From positions 161,384,875 through 161,448,874 of the forward strand of contig CP136062.1 in NCBI GenBank assembly GCA_032622095.1: a stretch of 64,000 nt of DNA, written 5' to 3'. The number at the start of each line of letters is the position of its first letter. The first letter of the stretch is position 1. A program made the translations under genes and the position numbers. Below are positions 11,301 through 26,300 of the stretch, one piece after another. The notes below the pieces were generated by a model. That model ran no database searches, was not told where the DNA came from, and was given only the letters and a program-made list of their open reading frames with translations. The DNA comes from Siphonodentalium dalli. Lineage: Eukaryota > Mollusca > Scaphopoda > Gadilida > Siphonodentaliidae.

Positions 11301-14300
11301 AACTGTCCTTTGTACAGTTACATGATTCTTAATATTGAGATCATATTCTTTCAGTTCGTTGTGTGTTCAAGACTTCTAATAGGGCAGGGGGTCTCAAAAC
11401 ATAGAACATATTTGAACTAACGCTTCCACCTTGGTCAGACAAGTTTATGAGATATAACATACAATATCCATTGTTTCTATATTTTGGTCGACTTAGAGGG
11501 ACTCTGAAAAACACTATGGCAGCAACAATGATTTTGTTCTGTATATGTTAGTCTATATTATGTGTCGTTTAGAACACATACGTTAGTTCCTCAAAGTCAC
11601 TATATATTAATATGAAATTAAATGTTATAAATAAAATGTTTTGTTGTTGTTGTTGTAACTGTGGTTTGGAAGCATGAGGGTATCTATAACCACGCTCGCT
11701 GTGTCTACGGATCAGGTTTTCATCACACGAATCATGATTAGATGCCCATTAGAATAATTTAGAAAAGTCTGTGTTGTCGTTACCATAAATATGTATTTTT
11801 TCTACTAAAGCGCGTTTGGGGAGCGGTACCTACATCCAATATCTGGCAAACCGTTCACAAATTCTGTCAAATTATTTCTACTTGTGATGTCCAGATAACT
11901 AATAAGCCAATGAATTGTATAGTTGGTCACCTGTTGTTTATAACAAAGGTTTTGGTACTTAACATCGATGTTAATGCATGCAAAATTACCTGTTATCAAT
12001 AAAACAATTGTTGTTGTTGTAACTGGAGGTCTGGAAGCCTGCACACATCTGTAATCAATTAACTGTTATATCTGGACAAAACTTTCAGTACAAGATTCAT
12101 ATTGGGTTCCATTAAGATCTATTAGAAAATGTTTGTAAAGTCGTTATCAAAAATATGTATTTTTCCGACCAAAAACGTGTTTGGGGGAGGGGTAGCTAAA
12201 ATCCAGTATCTCGCAAACCGTTCTAAATTTCTGTTAAGTTCTTTCTGCATATGGTTGTCAGACAACTACTACACCATATGGACTAAATATTTCGGCATTA
12301 TTGCAATATCCGTTTGAATGATAATGTTTGAAAAATATTATTTTTGTGAAAAAGAGCGATGTTTCAGCAAAAAATAAATGTTTCGGCTCCAAATGGCAGG
12401 AAAATCTAAATGAACCAACACTGTTTGCATAACAGGTAGATATGGTATGATGTAGTAATTTTAACACCAACAATGTGGGCAAATAATTTAGGACATAGCC
12501 GCAGGGCTCGCTTTACCAAAATCGTTAATTTCTGGAAAAAGTCACTGGTGGGTATCGTTCATCGTCGATTTGACAATAGCCACCACCAATTCCGTTATTT
12601 TTCACTATCATTTTCGTCAACAGTATATATTTCTCCTTCAAAAAGATTTGGTTTTAACTTGTTCTACCATGGGTAGGGGTACCCGACCACTTTTGGCGTT
12701 TGGCCGCTGCACTAATACTGTCGACGCAGTTATTGTAATTTGGGCACACATATGCATATAATAATTTGGACACGAACTCCGTCACTTTACACCAATACGC
12801 ATTATATACCCTACACTAGCATTCTGGTTTCTGATAGACGCTGATATGCAGATGAGATGGACACCCATTTGGACACGAAAATGAATTCAAATGAATTCTC
12901 GGGAAGTACACCCATCCGGGCACTGAATTTGCGTAATCAACTCCAAGTCATACACTATTGATTGAATAGAATGTGTACGACATATATACGTATATATATT
13001 ATGTCTTGTTTCTTTGCTACATGTATTCACTTTGAATGACCCACATATGTGAATAAAAGGGGGTGTCCGATGACGCTTGGGTCCACGAGAAGAGGTACCA
13101 TGTCTTACCCACCGGAAGCTGACATAAGCTAAGCTAATGCCAGACAGAGCACACTGCTGTAAAGGCTGTTTCGTAATTGGTTAACAAGTTGAAATAAAAT
13201 GAGCAAAAAAGACCCACTTTCTTCAGTATAATGGGTATCGAATTTTACAGTATTTTTTGCGCCTGCATTAAAAGTCCACACCATTTTAATAAGCTATAAT
13301 TAAAAAAAAAATTATTATAGTGTTGCACCAGCCAGTGATCGGCATAACAGTTTTTTCGCGCAGGTGCGTGCGAAGTATTTGTGCATGATATATAAAATGT
13401 TTCATCATGAAATACCCATAGCAGTATACAGCAATTGATTCCAGTTTCTGTACTCTGAAAATAGAATATACGTTATGTATATTATACATACCATTCCGGG
13501 CGAATCTCGGGCACCGATATCCAGACTGGTTGAGTTGTGTTAGCACGCATATCTCTTCTGCCTCGCATGGACTCGACATGCACGCGTTCTCCTGTGAATT
13601 CGAAACAAAGAGTTATCAACATAACCATACGGACGCCTGCATTTTTAGGGGGGAGGGTTGAGACTTTTTGCCCGAATATTTTTACATGATAATAATACTC
13701 CTGGCTGTAAAACACTTTTTGTAGAATATGTCTTGTATATCCACATAAATATAACAAAATATATTCATATTAACCTTAAATATGTATAATTCGGGCAGAA
13801 AGGTGAAAACAAAATCTGTAATTTGCCATAATTTCCACCTGAAATGACATTCATTTTGCCAGAATTTTACCGTAGAAGAAGTTGATTCCAATTTATTTAA
13901 AAGAAATAATACATATTTTTTCACGAAAATGTCACTAAAAATAACGGAATAAATATTTCAAAATTTTCGTTGGCTTTTTAAAGACTCTATACGAACGTAA
14001 CAATGACATATCAGTTAGTTAATCCTCACAATACAAAGGTTAGACGCTAGCTGGTCAACAACAACCAGTAACGAAATGCCTGTGCAACATATCCTCGCGC
14101 AAATACGCATATAATCGACTTATAATGTGAAATAGGTACATACTGTGATTATTTTTTTCTGAAATAAGCAGATAATGGACGCATACCCGTTATTTCGTTA
14201 GACAATAGCTGGTCACGCAACAACCAGTAAAGAAATGCCTGCTCTGACGGTTCAAAATGTCATGAATTATTTCTTTCTTATTTAGAACTTCAGTATAAAC

Positions 14301-17300
14301 GCCCTGTATCTCAAAACGATATATCGGATTATATACTCGGATGGCAATCACCATACATAGAAAGAACGAGCGAAATTAGTTTGGTTTTCGTTGTTGAATT
14401 TACAGCGAATTGTCTTAACTTCAACTGTTGGTAGAAAACGACGTTTTCACACACTGAATTACAATATTTGCTAGCAGATCTTCTTTCTCAATATCTAGAT
14501 TGATGACTAAAGGTATATTTCCAACATAATTTGGTATATGTAATAATGTTGCAAAGATATTCCTCATTTAGTTGGCAAATTTATCCCACCGGAGTATAAA
14601 ATGTGATCTTGGGAAGCCCCTTTAAATTTATGCTGCAAAATGTGAGTACATTCCAGTGTGGAAATATTAGTATTGTGTAGATAAGTCGGTTGGAACACGG
14701 AGAAATAAAATGTGGTTCAAATAATCGATGTTTTAGGATGAACTCGACTGTACCACATTAGACGATCTTAAAATGTTAAATTGAGCAATAAGTTTTCTAA
14801 AAAAAATTCAAAAATTAAATTAACAAAAAATGTAATTAATTAAGAATATTTTTTATTCAAAATGTTTTTTTAAAATGACTATTTCTTCAAACACCTTGTC
14901 TCCTAGCATACGTAAGCTAGGATATATGTGAAAAACTCCATTAAGGCTTCGATCGGATATCCAAATCAACGTCCGTTGTGTACCAAACTCACGGGAATTC
15001 GGTCTGAGGAAATAAACTCACACATGCATGGGGTTGGGGTAAACATTATTAACAGTTGGAAATTTCATGCCCGACACAACATTAGTTGGAAACTATACAC
15101 CACATATAGGTCGAAATTGTTCTCGATGTTCGAATTTCTAATCAGTAATTAGTGGGGAAGGGTATCATATATATCAATATCTATATTTGCGAATGTCTGT
15201 CTGTCTGTCTATGTCTATAGAAATTAACGTGTGACCATCTAGATGACACCAAAGGGGTCTAACAGGGTAACTTTTTAGATGAAGATAATGAAGCGGGTTA
15301 GAATTTTCTAAAACGACGCTATTCTTGTCAGGGCAGAAAAGGAGGAGGGGCAGCAAAATATTTTGTCGCTGAATTCCACCAAACTTATACATAATCATAT
15401 CCATGATATAAGGACTCTATTAGTGTGGTTTAAACGTGTTAAAGGTAGCGCAGTTCGAGTCAGGTGTGCACGGAAGGGGAGAGGGGCAACCACATTGATA
15501 AAAACTATTTTTAGTACCGATTTCCACCAAATGGATTCACATTCTTCTCCATGATACGAGGATTATAATCGTGTGATTTAAAGACGCCAACATCGGTGCG
15601 TTTTGGATTTGAGATGGGGAGGGGTACACATTTGATAAGAATTTGTTTAGTCGCCGGTTAGCACCAAACGTAAACATAATCAGTTCCATGATATAATGAA
15701 TCTAATTGCGTGGTTTAAAGGTGTCAAAACTGGCGACGTTCGAGTAAGAGGCGCACGGTGGGGGGGGGGGGGGGGGGGGGGGCAACATTGATAAACAATA
15801 TTTTTAGCACCTATTTCCACCAGATTGGTATGCATTCTTCTCCATGATAAAGAAATCTAATCGTGTGATTTAAAGATGCCAACTTGGTGCTGTTTGCGAG
15901 AGAGATGGGGGCACTAAATTTGATACCAATTTGTTTAGCTGCCGATTTTCACCAATTTTATATGTATTAATCTTCATAATTAGTCTAATTGTGTGGTTTA
16001 AAAATGTCAAAAGTGGCGCCGCTTGAGTCAGGGAGGGGAGGGTTGCCAAAACTGAATCAAATATGTCTAGCGCCAGTTTCCACAAAATTAATGCACATTC
16101 TTCTCCAATGATACGAAGAATCAAATCGTGTGGGTTAAAGATACCACATTTGGTGCCTATATTTGGAAATGTATGTCTGTCTGTATTGGTGTCAAGGGCA
16201 GAAAATGGAGAGGGGCAGCAAAAATGATGAAACATTTTTGACGCAGATTTCCACCAAATTAATACATAATCATCTACATGATATGGCGCAGTTCGAGTCA
16301 TGGTGCACGCAGTGGGGAAAATTGATAAAATATCATTTTAGCGCCGATTTCCACCAAATTGATACACATTCTTCTCCATGCTACGACAAATCTAAACGTG
16401 TGATATATAGACGCCAAATTGGTGCCGTTTGGGTGATGGACTGGGGACATTAAATTCGATAAGAATTTGTTTAGTTGTCGATTACCACCTAATTGATACA
16501 TAATCACCTACATAATATTAGGAATGAAATGGACATGGTTTATATATGCCAAAAGCGGCACTGTTAGAGTCATAAATGGGGAGAGGTGGGGGCACCAAAT
16601 CTGATGCTATTATGTTTGACACTAATTTCCACTAAATTCAAACACGCTATTTTCCGATGATACGAGAAATTGAATCATGTGAGTTAAAGATACCACATTT
16701 GATGCCATTGGGTCAGGGATGGATATGGGGGGGGGGGGTGTGGGTGGGCACCAACATTTATAAGAATTGTTTAGTCGCCGATATCCAATAAAGTAATATA
16801 TAGTCATCTCGGGTTGCCGAGTACGCCATTATTTTAGTGAGACAGCGCGGAGGACTGTGGCACCCGGCGAACCGAATTGTCCCGACAAGCCGAGTTGTCC
16901 CGGCTCATGTAACAAGCCCATTAGACTTGTTTATAGTTTAATATCATGAGCCTCCGGCCGTTCTAGTGGCCCTTTCAAGGGGAATGACAGCTTAGGACGT
17001 CGAAGCGTCGAGGTGACCACACGATGCATTGACGTCAACGTATTGGTTACAGTCTCATACATTGTTAATGTGATATAGGAAACCACGATCCCGGATAAGC
17101 CCTCTCTGTAATGTGCCCAGTTTATATATGCAATTTTATTGAGTCCACGTTGTTTAATGTCGTATATATATCAGTCGCGTGCATCGGTTATTTAAGCAGT
17201 CCAGTGAGAAGTCGTAGAGCGAACCGACATAAAGCTTTCTGGCACAAGTGTACTCCGATTCGGACATATTGGGCAAAGTATTGATCTGAATAATAACGAA

Positions 17301-20300
17301 TGCAGCCAAACAACTTTTATGTTTACCTCTGTCGCCACTTTAACTCTTTCCTGAACAAGTAGTGCTGTCCAACTAACGATTGGGATCACAGATTCATTCC
17401 GTCATTCTTTGTCAATTATATCCTGTTCTCGAGTAAAGCACCACCACCTCCTCGTGTTCAATATTGAAAAAATTTCAAAAACCATCCATTGCGTCAACAT
17501 AGCGGCACTTATCCAAATCAATGGTATCTGTTTCTGGATATAGTGTGCCTGGGCCGGGCCCACAAAGACAAGATTCCTTCATACTTTTCCCACAAGGTTC
17601 CACCCATTAGCTTAAGAAAGATGGCTAGAATCCTTTAAACTAATTACATTAAAATATATCAAATCCGGTCGGTTAGAGCCGTGGCACTAAAATAATATCT
17701 ACATTAGCCTTATTGATCTATCGTGAACAAAGAAAGTAAGCTCTGATAGTTTTGAAATGGTTTTACCATTGTGTTTAATTTCGTCCACTGCTTTTTCGTG
17801 CCAAGTTCTGCTCAATTTATTTCGGCTTGGTTAGTCGGCATCCCAAATATGCATGGTTCTTTGTGAAATTGCATACCACACACTTTGGAATTATATTTAG
17901 GTGCTTCAGATCCGGTAACAAACGCAAGTATGGCGAGTTTCGTGTATCGTAAAGAGCGAGACAGTATATGCCACCATCTAAGAGATACATGTTCTACTCC
18001 ATAATACCAGGAATCTAATCGTGTGATTTAAAGGTGGATTATCTCTTTGTAAACATGTATTATATAGTTACCGGGGTATAAAATATTATATCTGAACCGA
18101 AGACTTCTGTTCGAAAATGCTTCCATCGATTAATATTCATTTTATTTCGAATATTTTCTGGTCTGAAAAGGTGAGGTTGTTTAGCTAACGAACAATAGTG
18201 GTTTTTGTTAACAGAGACCAGAAATTTAATGGTGTAATTTTGTCAGAAATAAACATTAATTATACTCATTATCGCTTATAACTATGGAATAAAACAATAC
18301 AATCAATCAACCTGGGACATTTGACGTTTGGAACGCAGCCATAGGAACATCCTAATGCTCTCCATCTCTATATGGTCTGTTTTAAAAATAGACAAGTAAA
18401 CGGTCCCAATTAAATATTCGAAATAAAATCAATAATAATTGATAGAAGCCTTTCCGGACAGGGGTTTTCAGTTCATATTTATTATTTTATACACACGCAA
18501 CTATTTCAAATATGTTATTTAAAGATATAATCCATCTTTAATGGCGCCAAATTGGTGCCGTTTGGTGAGGGTGGGGCATTTATAATTTATAAGAATGTTT
18601 TAGTCTCCGATATCCACTAAAGTAGTATAATTATACTCATCTCCATAATTCGTTCTAATGAGTTTTTGGCGTTCAAAGTTCACAACCTCGACAAAGGTTA
18701 ATGGTGACAGAATGAATTCACTTGAATCTAATATATATTTTGGGACTTCTGTCTGTTTGTTTGTTAGCTATATCCGGGAAAACTGCCGGACGGATTTCGA
18801 CCAAACTTCCTATCTAAGGGTAAAAACTCAGATGAAGTGTCATCGCATTGCTTTTGAGAAGCTCCGAGCACTCATTCTCCATTCCAACTGCCGCCGTCTT
18901 GGAATTGTGGAGTTAATCGCGTGATAGTTAAAGAGCGTTCGTATCCGCAATGTCGTTGACAAAGAGCGTGTCTGTGTCCAGACATGAGCGTGTTGTGTCT
19001 GTGTCCAGACATGAGCGTGTTGTGTTATCCTTATGTCTGTGTTCGTACTTAGGGGCTCATAGGAATGGGGGAGATTTTCATCGGGTCAGTTTTCCGCCCG
19101 AGGTGACCTTCACCTTGAAACGGGTACCCACAAATGATTTTTATGTATGTGTGTGTCCGTTATAGACTCGAAAACGGCCCTACCGATGGAGTCCAAACTT
19201 GCTACATAGGGCCACTTTTGTCCGGGAACTCTCATGGACCAGTCAATTGTGACCCCGACCTGATCTTGACCTTCAAAATGATTAATTCAAGGTCAAAACC
19301 CGGCCGAAGTCGGTTCACCTGCTAGTAAATATATAAACGGGAATCAGGGCACTCATATTTACGAGATACATATATTTTTCACCCACTGACCGACGCGCGA
19401 AGCGCGTGCAGTGGGTGTACTATAATCGTAGGACTCATGCGTTTCTGCTGAATTGAACTAGTGCCTATGCGTTTCTGCTGAGCTGCACTGACGTTTGATC
19501 GCAAAATAAAATTATAATCATTATCAAAGCACACGTTTGGATAACACCGCCATAAACTGTTTCATATTATGCTGTTGAGCTCATATCGTCAATAAAATAT
19601 TAGAGTTATAACTCATTAAACTAAGAATTACTGCTAACGTATTTCTACCAATTGGGTAACTAGATTCAGGTTGAGCTGGAACTTGAGAAAATTTTAATTT
19701 CAACCAATTGAAATGCCGCTGGAATTGGAAAGGGTTAAGGTTGTGGGGCAACGCAAATGACGTCATCGAAAACAAGGCGCCTCAAAGTGAGTAAAAAATC
19801 GTACACAGTACATGTCTCGCTTCGTCTCGGAATCGTGATTTAAATTCATTCATTTTGACTGTTACTGTGTCCTAAGATATTAAAAACTTGTGGAATGTGC
19901 TTAGGAAGGATTGTTTTTATATCTAATAAGTGGGATTTACCTCCCAAAAAGGTGAGTTTCAGGCCTGCATTTGTTGTCAATCTGTATTATCTGATTCTGA
20001 CAGCGCTCGTCTGCAACTGTAATTCACTAATTGGCAGAATTCGCGTGTTTGACTAAACGTTTTCTCCACTCGATTCTCTCAAACTGCACAATACTCGGTC
20101 AAATTCTTTCAATAATTCTATCTAAATACATCTTAGCTATTATTCGGATCAGATCTCCCTGTCGAGAAAGCGATATGTTGACCAAAACGACACTTGAGAA
20201 AGTTGTTTACATTTTGAGCGCACACTGCCTGCGTCACCACTGCAGTGGTCACAGTACACGCTCGATTTTTATCATGGAAACAAATCAATTTCTTCCATCT

Positions 20301-23300
20301 AAAAGATTATTACGTGCTGGACCCTGTCATTTTACGAATATATGAGTATTCCACGCAGACATACCTCAGACTCAGCTTAAAATTTTGAAAAATAACAGTT
20401 TTATCGACATAAATCGATTTGAATGGGAAAATCCCGTGTTAAAATTTATCATCGAAAAAAAATAATTTCTTCCATCTAAAAAATAATTACGTGCTGTACC
20501 CTGTCATTTTAGGAATATATAAGTATTCCACACAGACACACCAAGTTTCAGCTTAAAATTTTGAAAAATAAGAGTTTTATCGACATAAATCGATTTGAAT
20601 AGCAAATCCCATGTTAAAATTTATCATCGAAATAAATTAATTTCTTCCATCTAAAAAATAATTACGTGCTGTACCCTGTCATTTTAGGAATATATAAGTA
20701 TTCCACACAGACACACCTAGTCTCAGCTTAAAATTTTGAAAAATAAGAGTTTTATCGACATAAATCGATTTGAATAGCAAATCCCATGTTAAAATTTATC
20801 ATCGAAAAAAATTCATTTCTTCCATCTAAAAAATAATTACGTGCTGTACCCTGTCATTTAGGAATATATAAGTATTCCACACAGACACACCAAGTCTCAA
20901 CTTAAATTTTTGAAAAATAAGAGTTTTATCGACATAAATCGATTTGAATAGCAAATCCCATGTTAAAATTTATCATTGAACAAAATTAATTTCTTCCATC
21001 TAAAAAATAATTACGTGCTGTACCCTGTCATTTTAGGAATATATAAGTATTCCACACAGACACACCAAGTTTCAGCTTAAAATTTTGAAAAATAAGAATT
21101 TTATCGACATAAATCAATTTTAATGGCAGATCCCATGTTAAATAAATTTTAGGGCCCTGCGAATGTTTTCTGAGCTGTTCCATATTGGCCACCAGAGTCC
21201 ATATTTGACAGGTTCTACCTGATAATTGTGCGACAGTACAGTCGCGTTACTTTATACGTCAACACTGGTCATTATCAACCGACAAATTTATTTCGGTCTA
21301 TCGTATCAACCGCCTGACTAAGTGTCAACATTGGTCTTTATCGCTCCACTAATTTTTATCGTCTCATCGGTATGAATTCCATATCCAATTATCCACATAT
21401 AACCAACCGAACCTCTAATCCCTGTCCATTTTTTTTTTCATCGCTGTAGTCAAGTTACATAATACTACAGTACAGTCGCGATGAATCACATGGCAACATT
21501 GATCGCTATCGCTCTACTAATTTATGTCAGTTCATCGTTCCCCTTTTTCTACGAGTCTATTTAACCAACCCAAGATCTAATCCCGGCCTAAATTATTATT
21601 TTTATTTTCATCCGTATACCGTAGTTGTGTTACATACATATTTTAATCATTTGATTCCAATTTGCATTGTACCATTATAGAAGTCCATAAATGACTATTC
21701 TGGCACTATATAGAGATAACTAAGATTATGACACACCCCCCCCCCCATTTTATAGCCTTGTTGCAACAGTAGAGTTGAGATGCATGATATGTCAACATTG
21801 GTCGTTATCGCTCTACAAATTTATATCGGTTCAACCCTTAGTTCCCTGTATCGCCCACTCCTCCCTCAATTTATTTTTTCATTTGTATTATAGTCTCGTT
21901 ACGTACATATTTTATCTCTTGTAACTTTTGCTTCAACATGCCGAGTTCTGCTGCAGACGATGCAAAACTGACAACATTTCGAAATGTAAGCAGGCTTCAA
22001 ACTCATCTTATCCAAGAAACTTGTGTATAAGGTGTACTCGCATTTGTTGCGTTAAAAACCAAAGGTCCCAAGTCAAGGTCCAAAATCCCCAACACACTGA
22101 TGTGAGGTTTAATGATAACTCACATCTACATAACCTAACCAATATAAGGATGTGAGGTGTAATGATAACTCCATCCACATACAGTAATGTCCAAAGTAAT
22201 TGACCACTTAACCACAGCAGAATTATGGGTAATTTTTCAGGATTTTAAATCCTGAAAAATTACCAATATTTCTGCTGTGGTTAAGTGGTCAATTACTTTG
22301 GGCATTACTGTAACCAATATAAGGATGTGAGGTTTAATGATAACTCTATCCACATAATCAATATACGGGTGTGATGTTTAATGATAACGCCATCCACATA
22401 ACTAATAACTATGTGTGAAAATTAAATAAAAAAATTAAATTCCATGATGGCGTCCAATATGGACTATCTAATTCTGCTCCAAAAACATGTATATTCAATA
22501 TATGGATGTTTATTGGATGGGGGGGGGGGAGGGGGAACCGATTATTTCAATGATATTTTAATTCACTGGGATCCAAAACCCGGCCTACGGGAGCGCGCTT
22601 CGCGCACGACTGTGTCTTAAGCATATGTGCATGTTTAGTAAGCCAACAATTGGAATCCCAACAGAGAAGACTGGCGTAGGTCCCTTGCGCATAGACATCG
22701 TTGATGATCTCTATGGGAAACCAACTTGACATTTAATAGACAATTTCGATGAACTGCAATAACTTAAGGAATCTCTAATTGAGCTCAAGCCCAATAAGAA
22801 TATTCCTTCAGTTATTGTGATTAAGCGCAGTTAGAGATACCTTATTGCGCTTAAGCACAATGTGATATTCCTGTGCAATAAGGAATATTCTTATTGCGCT
22901 TAAGTGTAATAAGACATTCCTTATTACACGTAAGCGAAATTACATCAATATTGCACTTAAGCGCAATTAATATCTCTCTCATTAGATCACCCTTGTGCAA
23001 ATAGTAGAATAATCCTATATTTGTTCCACCCATTGTACCATGGAGATGGACTACACCACCTGAATTATAGGGAGTTTATGTTCTATATATAATATATTCC
23101 TTATTAAGAGATTCCTTATTGGGTTTTATTATATAAGCGCAATTTGTAAATTCCATTATTGCGCTTAAGCACAGTTAAATATATCCTTATTGCGCTTAAT
23201 CACAATAGAGATTCCCTTATTGTGCTTAAGCGCAATTAGCTCTTCTTGCGATTAATTAAAAAAAAAGTTCTAATTGTATTGTAACTATTGTTTTGTCCTT

Positions 23301-26300
23301 TAATATTTGCCATACATCATGTACACATATATTATGCTAGAATGGTACTATTATTATTAATACCACTCGTAGTAGATAATACCACCTTACTGTCAATATC
23401 CTATCATGGTTAGTTTCAAATCATAACGTTAATTGTTATTACTATGTGTGTACTGTACATGTACATCAGTCATCAATTAATAATATTTTGCTATTTTGCA
23501 TGCGAAGTGGAAGACCCTCCGATAGCTTATCAATACCACTCGGGACAGTGGGTGTTTTTCCTCAATTAATTGAATTTCTTGTTGCAAAATGAGCAAAACC
23601 TGGAACCACCAGAGAATGACATATAGAATGGCTCCTGTATTATAACAAAATTAAGTCTGGCCCATTCAAGATATTTTCCACAAAAAGATACAATTTGCCA
23701 AGAGAGATGGAAATGTATAGACTATAAGACGGCCTGTTTGTGGTCACAGCGTGCAGTCAAATATAGTTTCTTCTAAGATAAAATAAAACACAGTCATATG
23801 ACTTTTCAGGATCCTCTAATAGTGGCATCTGACAAGGGTACATCTGCCCGATACAGAGGATTTCTTTCATTTTTAAGAACAAATTCATAGCCTAACATAA
23901 ACAACTTGAAATCTAGCTATGTGTCTGTCTGTGTCGGGCATATGTAGTTAATATATAGCAACATTTCTTTTAAACTGAGAATAATGGTAATGGAGCACCT
24001 GGTAATTTCTTTAAAACATCTGTATCATGGAGACATGACAACCAAGTGTCCTCAAAATCATAGTCTAACCCACTAGATTTATTTATACATCTCTATGTAA
24101 AACCAAATTGTCGTCTTTTATTTTGCGAATTGATGTGTTTATGGTGTTCATGTTTTGATCCCACCCAATAACAGATATAAAAAAAACTTCAGTTCCAACC
24201 ACGCCGTCGACTGCACAATTTAAATGATAACTTCTGAAGCCGCGCACTTGTAAATAAATGAATACTTCTTTATTAGTGGGACGAATTATTCTCGATAAAC
24301 AAACATGACAATCTCCCCGAAATGGTGAGCCACTACTGACAATCCATGTATAAGAATTACTTGTGTGATGCCATTAGGGTATACAATTTATGAGACTATG
24401 TTTAACACATTGAGCAATAGTATTCTCTATTCCCACTAAATGTCCACAACAGAGCGTTTCACGTCCCTTTAACATGGATAGCAAACTGACACCCTATGCA
24501 TACATAGATTTCAGTAGTAGACCGTAACCGGGGCAGTTTAACTGACAAAATATTCGACGGGACGCATGCACAATCATTGACCCAGTTTAAGTGATATGGT
24601 GATCCATTCCGGTGAGTGCTGAAGCGATGGATATTTATTTTATAGACTATATGTATACTTGTAAAATAATACATTCATAATAAACGATGGATATTTATTT
24701 TATAGACTATATGTATACTTGTAAAATAATACATTCATAATAAACCGATGGTGTGCCTGTTAAACTCCTGTAGGGTGATCAAATAGAAATGGAGAATAAT
24801 CTTGCTCAAATTAGTTATTTTTACAAATAATATATCCAAATTGACACACCATCATTCCTATACATTAATTAAATGCAGTGACTTTCGGTGGCGAAATAAT
24901 TTGCGTTTGTTTAACGCCAATAGTTGCATCCCGAATTGAGATGTAAATATTTACAAATGAGCATAGTTCAGACGATGTTTTCTATGGAGGGGTAATATAC
25001 GGTCGATTTGGTGGAATTTTTCAGCGATGTTAGTAGAATGTTACATTCCCCCAGTTACCATAGCGACTGAGTACCAACTTATCAGTTTCACTCACCCGAA
25101 TAAATCCATGATATGTCTTCTATTTCTGAAACTTCACGAGTGAATGACCGAGCCCATGCTCAAAGGGGGAAGACTATGGTGCCTATATTGACAATTTTAT
25201 GAATTGTTACACGATATACTGCCATTATTAGCACAAGTAATTATAAATATTAATATGGTATAATCATATTAAATTAATTAATACATATATCTATGTGTGC
25301 GGGTGTGCTAACACGCAACAATTTATATTTAAAACAAAAATAACAGCGATGGATGGATGGTATTTGGGATACCATTTTTATTGCTATTTTATCAAATCAT
25401 ATCTCGAAAGAATAACATAATCAACATGCTCGCGTGGTGGAATAAATGCCGTTTATCGACAAACAATGAAGCATATTGTGTCTATACACAATTTAGCAAT
25501 TGCTAAATATAATGCCAGAAAAGACAACGAAGAAAACGAGTTAGAAGAATACATATGTATATCTATATCTATATTTGCGAATGTCTGTCTGTCTGTCTGT
25601 CTGTGTTCTATATAAATTCACAGGGGACCATCTAGATGGCAATAAAGGGGTCTACTAGGGGTAACTTTTTTACGAGAAAGATAATGGTGCGGGTTAGAAT
25701 TTTGACGCCGTGTGTTGTCAGGGGCAGAACAGGGGAGGGGCAGAACATATTTTTGTCACCGATTGCCACGAAACTTATATATAATCATCCCCATGATATA
25801 AGGAATCTAATGGCGTGGTTTAAATATGCCAAATGTGGCGCCGTTCGAGTCAGGGATGCAGGGAATGGGAGAGGGGCACCAAAATTGATCAAACTAATTT
25901 TAGCGCCGATGGACCAACTAAATGGCACCAAAGGGGTCTACTAGGGATAACTTTATACGGGAAAATGGTGAGGGTTAGAATTTTCTAAAGTGACACCGTT
26001 GTTGTCAGGGGCAGAAAGGGGGAGGGCAGAAAAAATGTTTGTCGCCGATTGCCACGAAACTCATATATAATCATTCCCATGATATGAGGAATATAATGGT
26101 GTGGTTTAAATATGTCAAAAATGGCGCCGTTCGCATCAGGGATGAACGGAAGAGGAAAGGGGCACCAAATTGACAAATCTAATTTTAGCGCCGATTTCCA
26201 TCAAATTGAAAAATATTTTCCTCCATGATACAATAAATCTAATTGTGTGATTTAAAGACGACAATTGCTGTCGTTTGGATGAAAGATTGGGGAGGGGTGG

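Noticed and set aside
22780-23245. CRISPR-like repeat-spacer array
   Set aside because: Units are irregular, in both orientations and without constant spacers, and the genome is eukaryotic.
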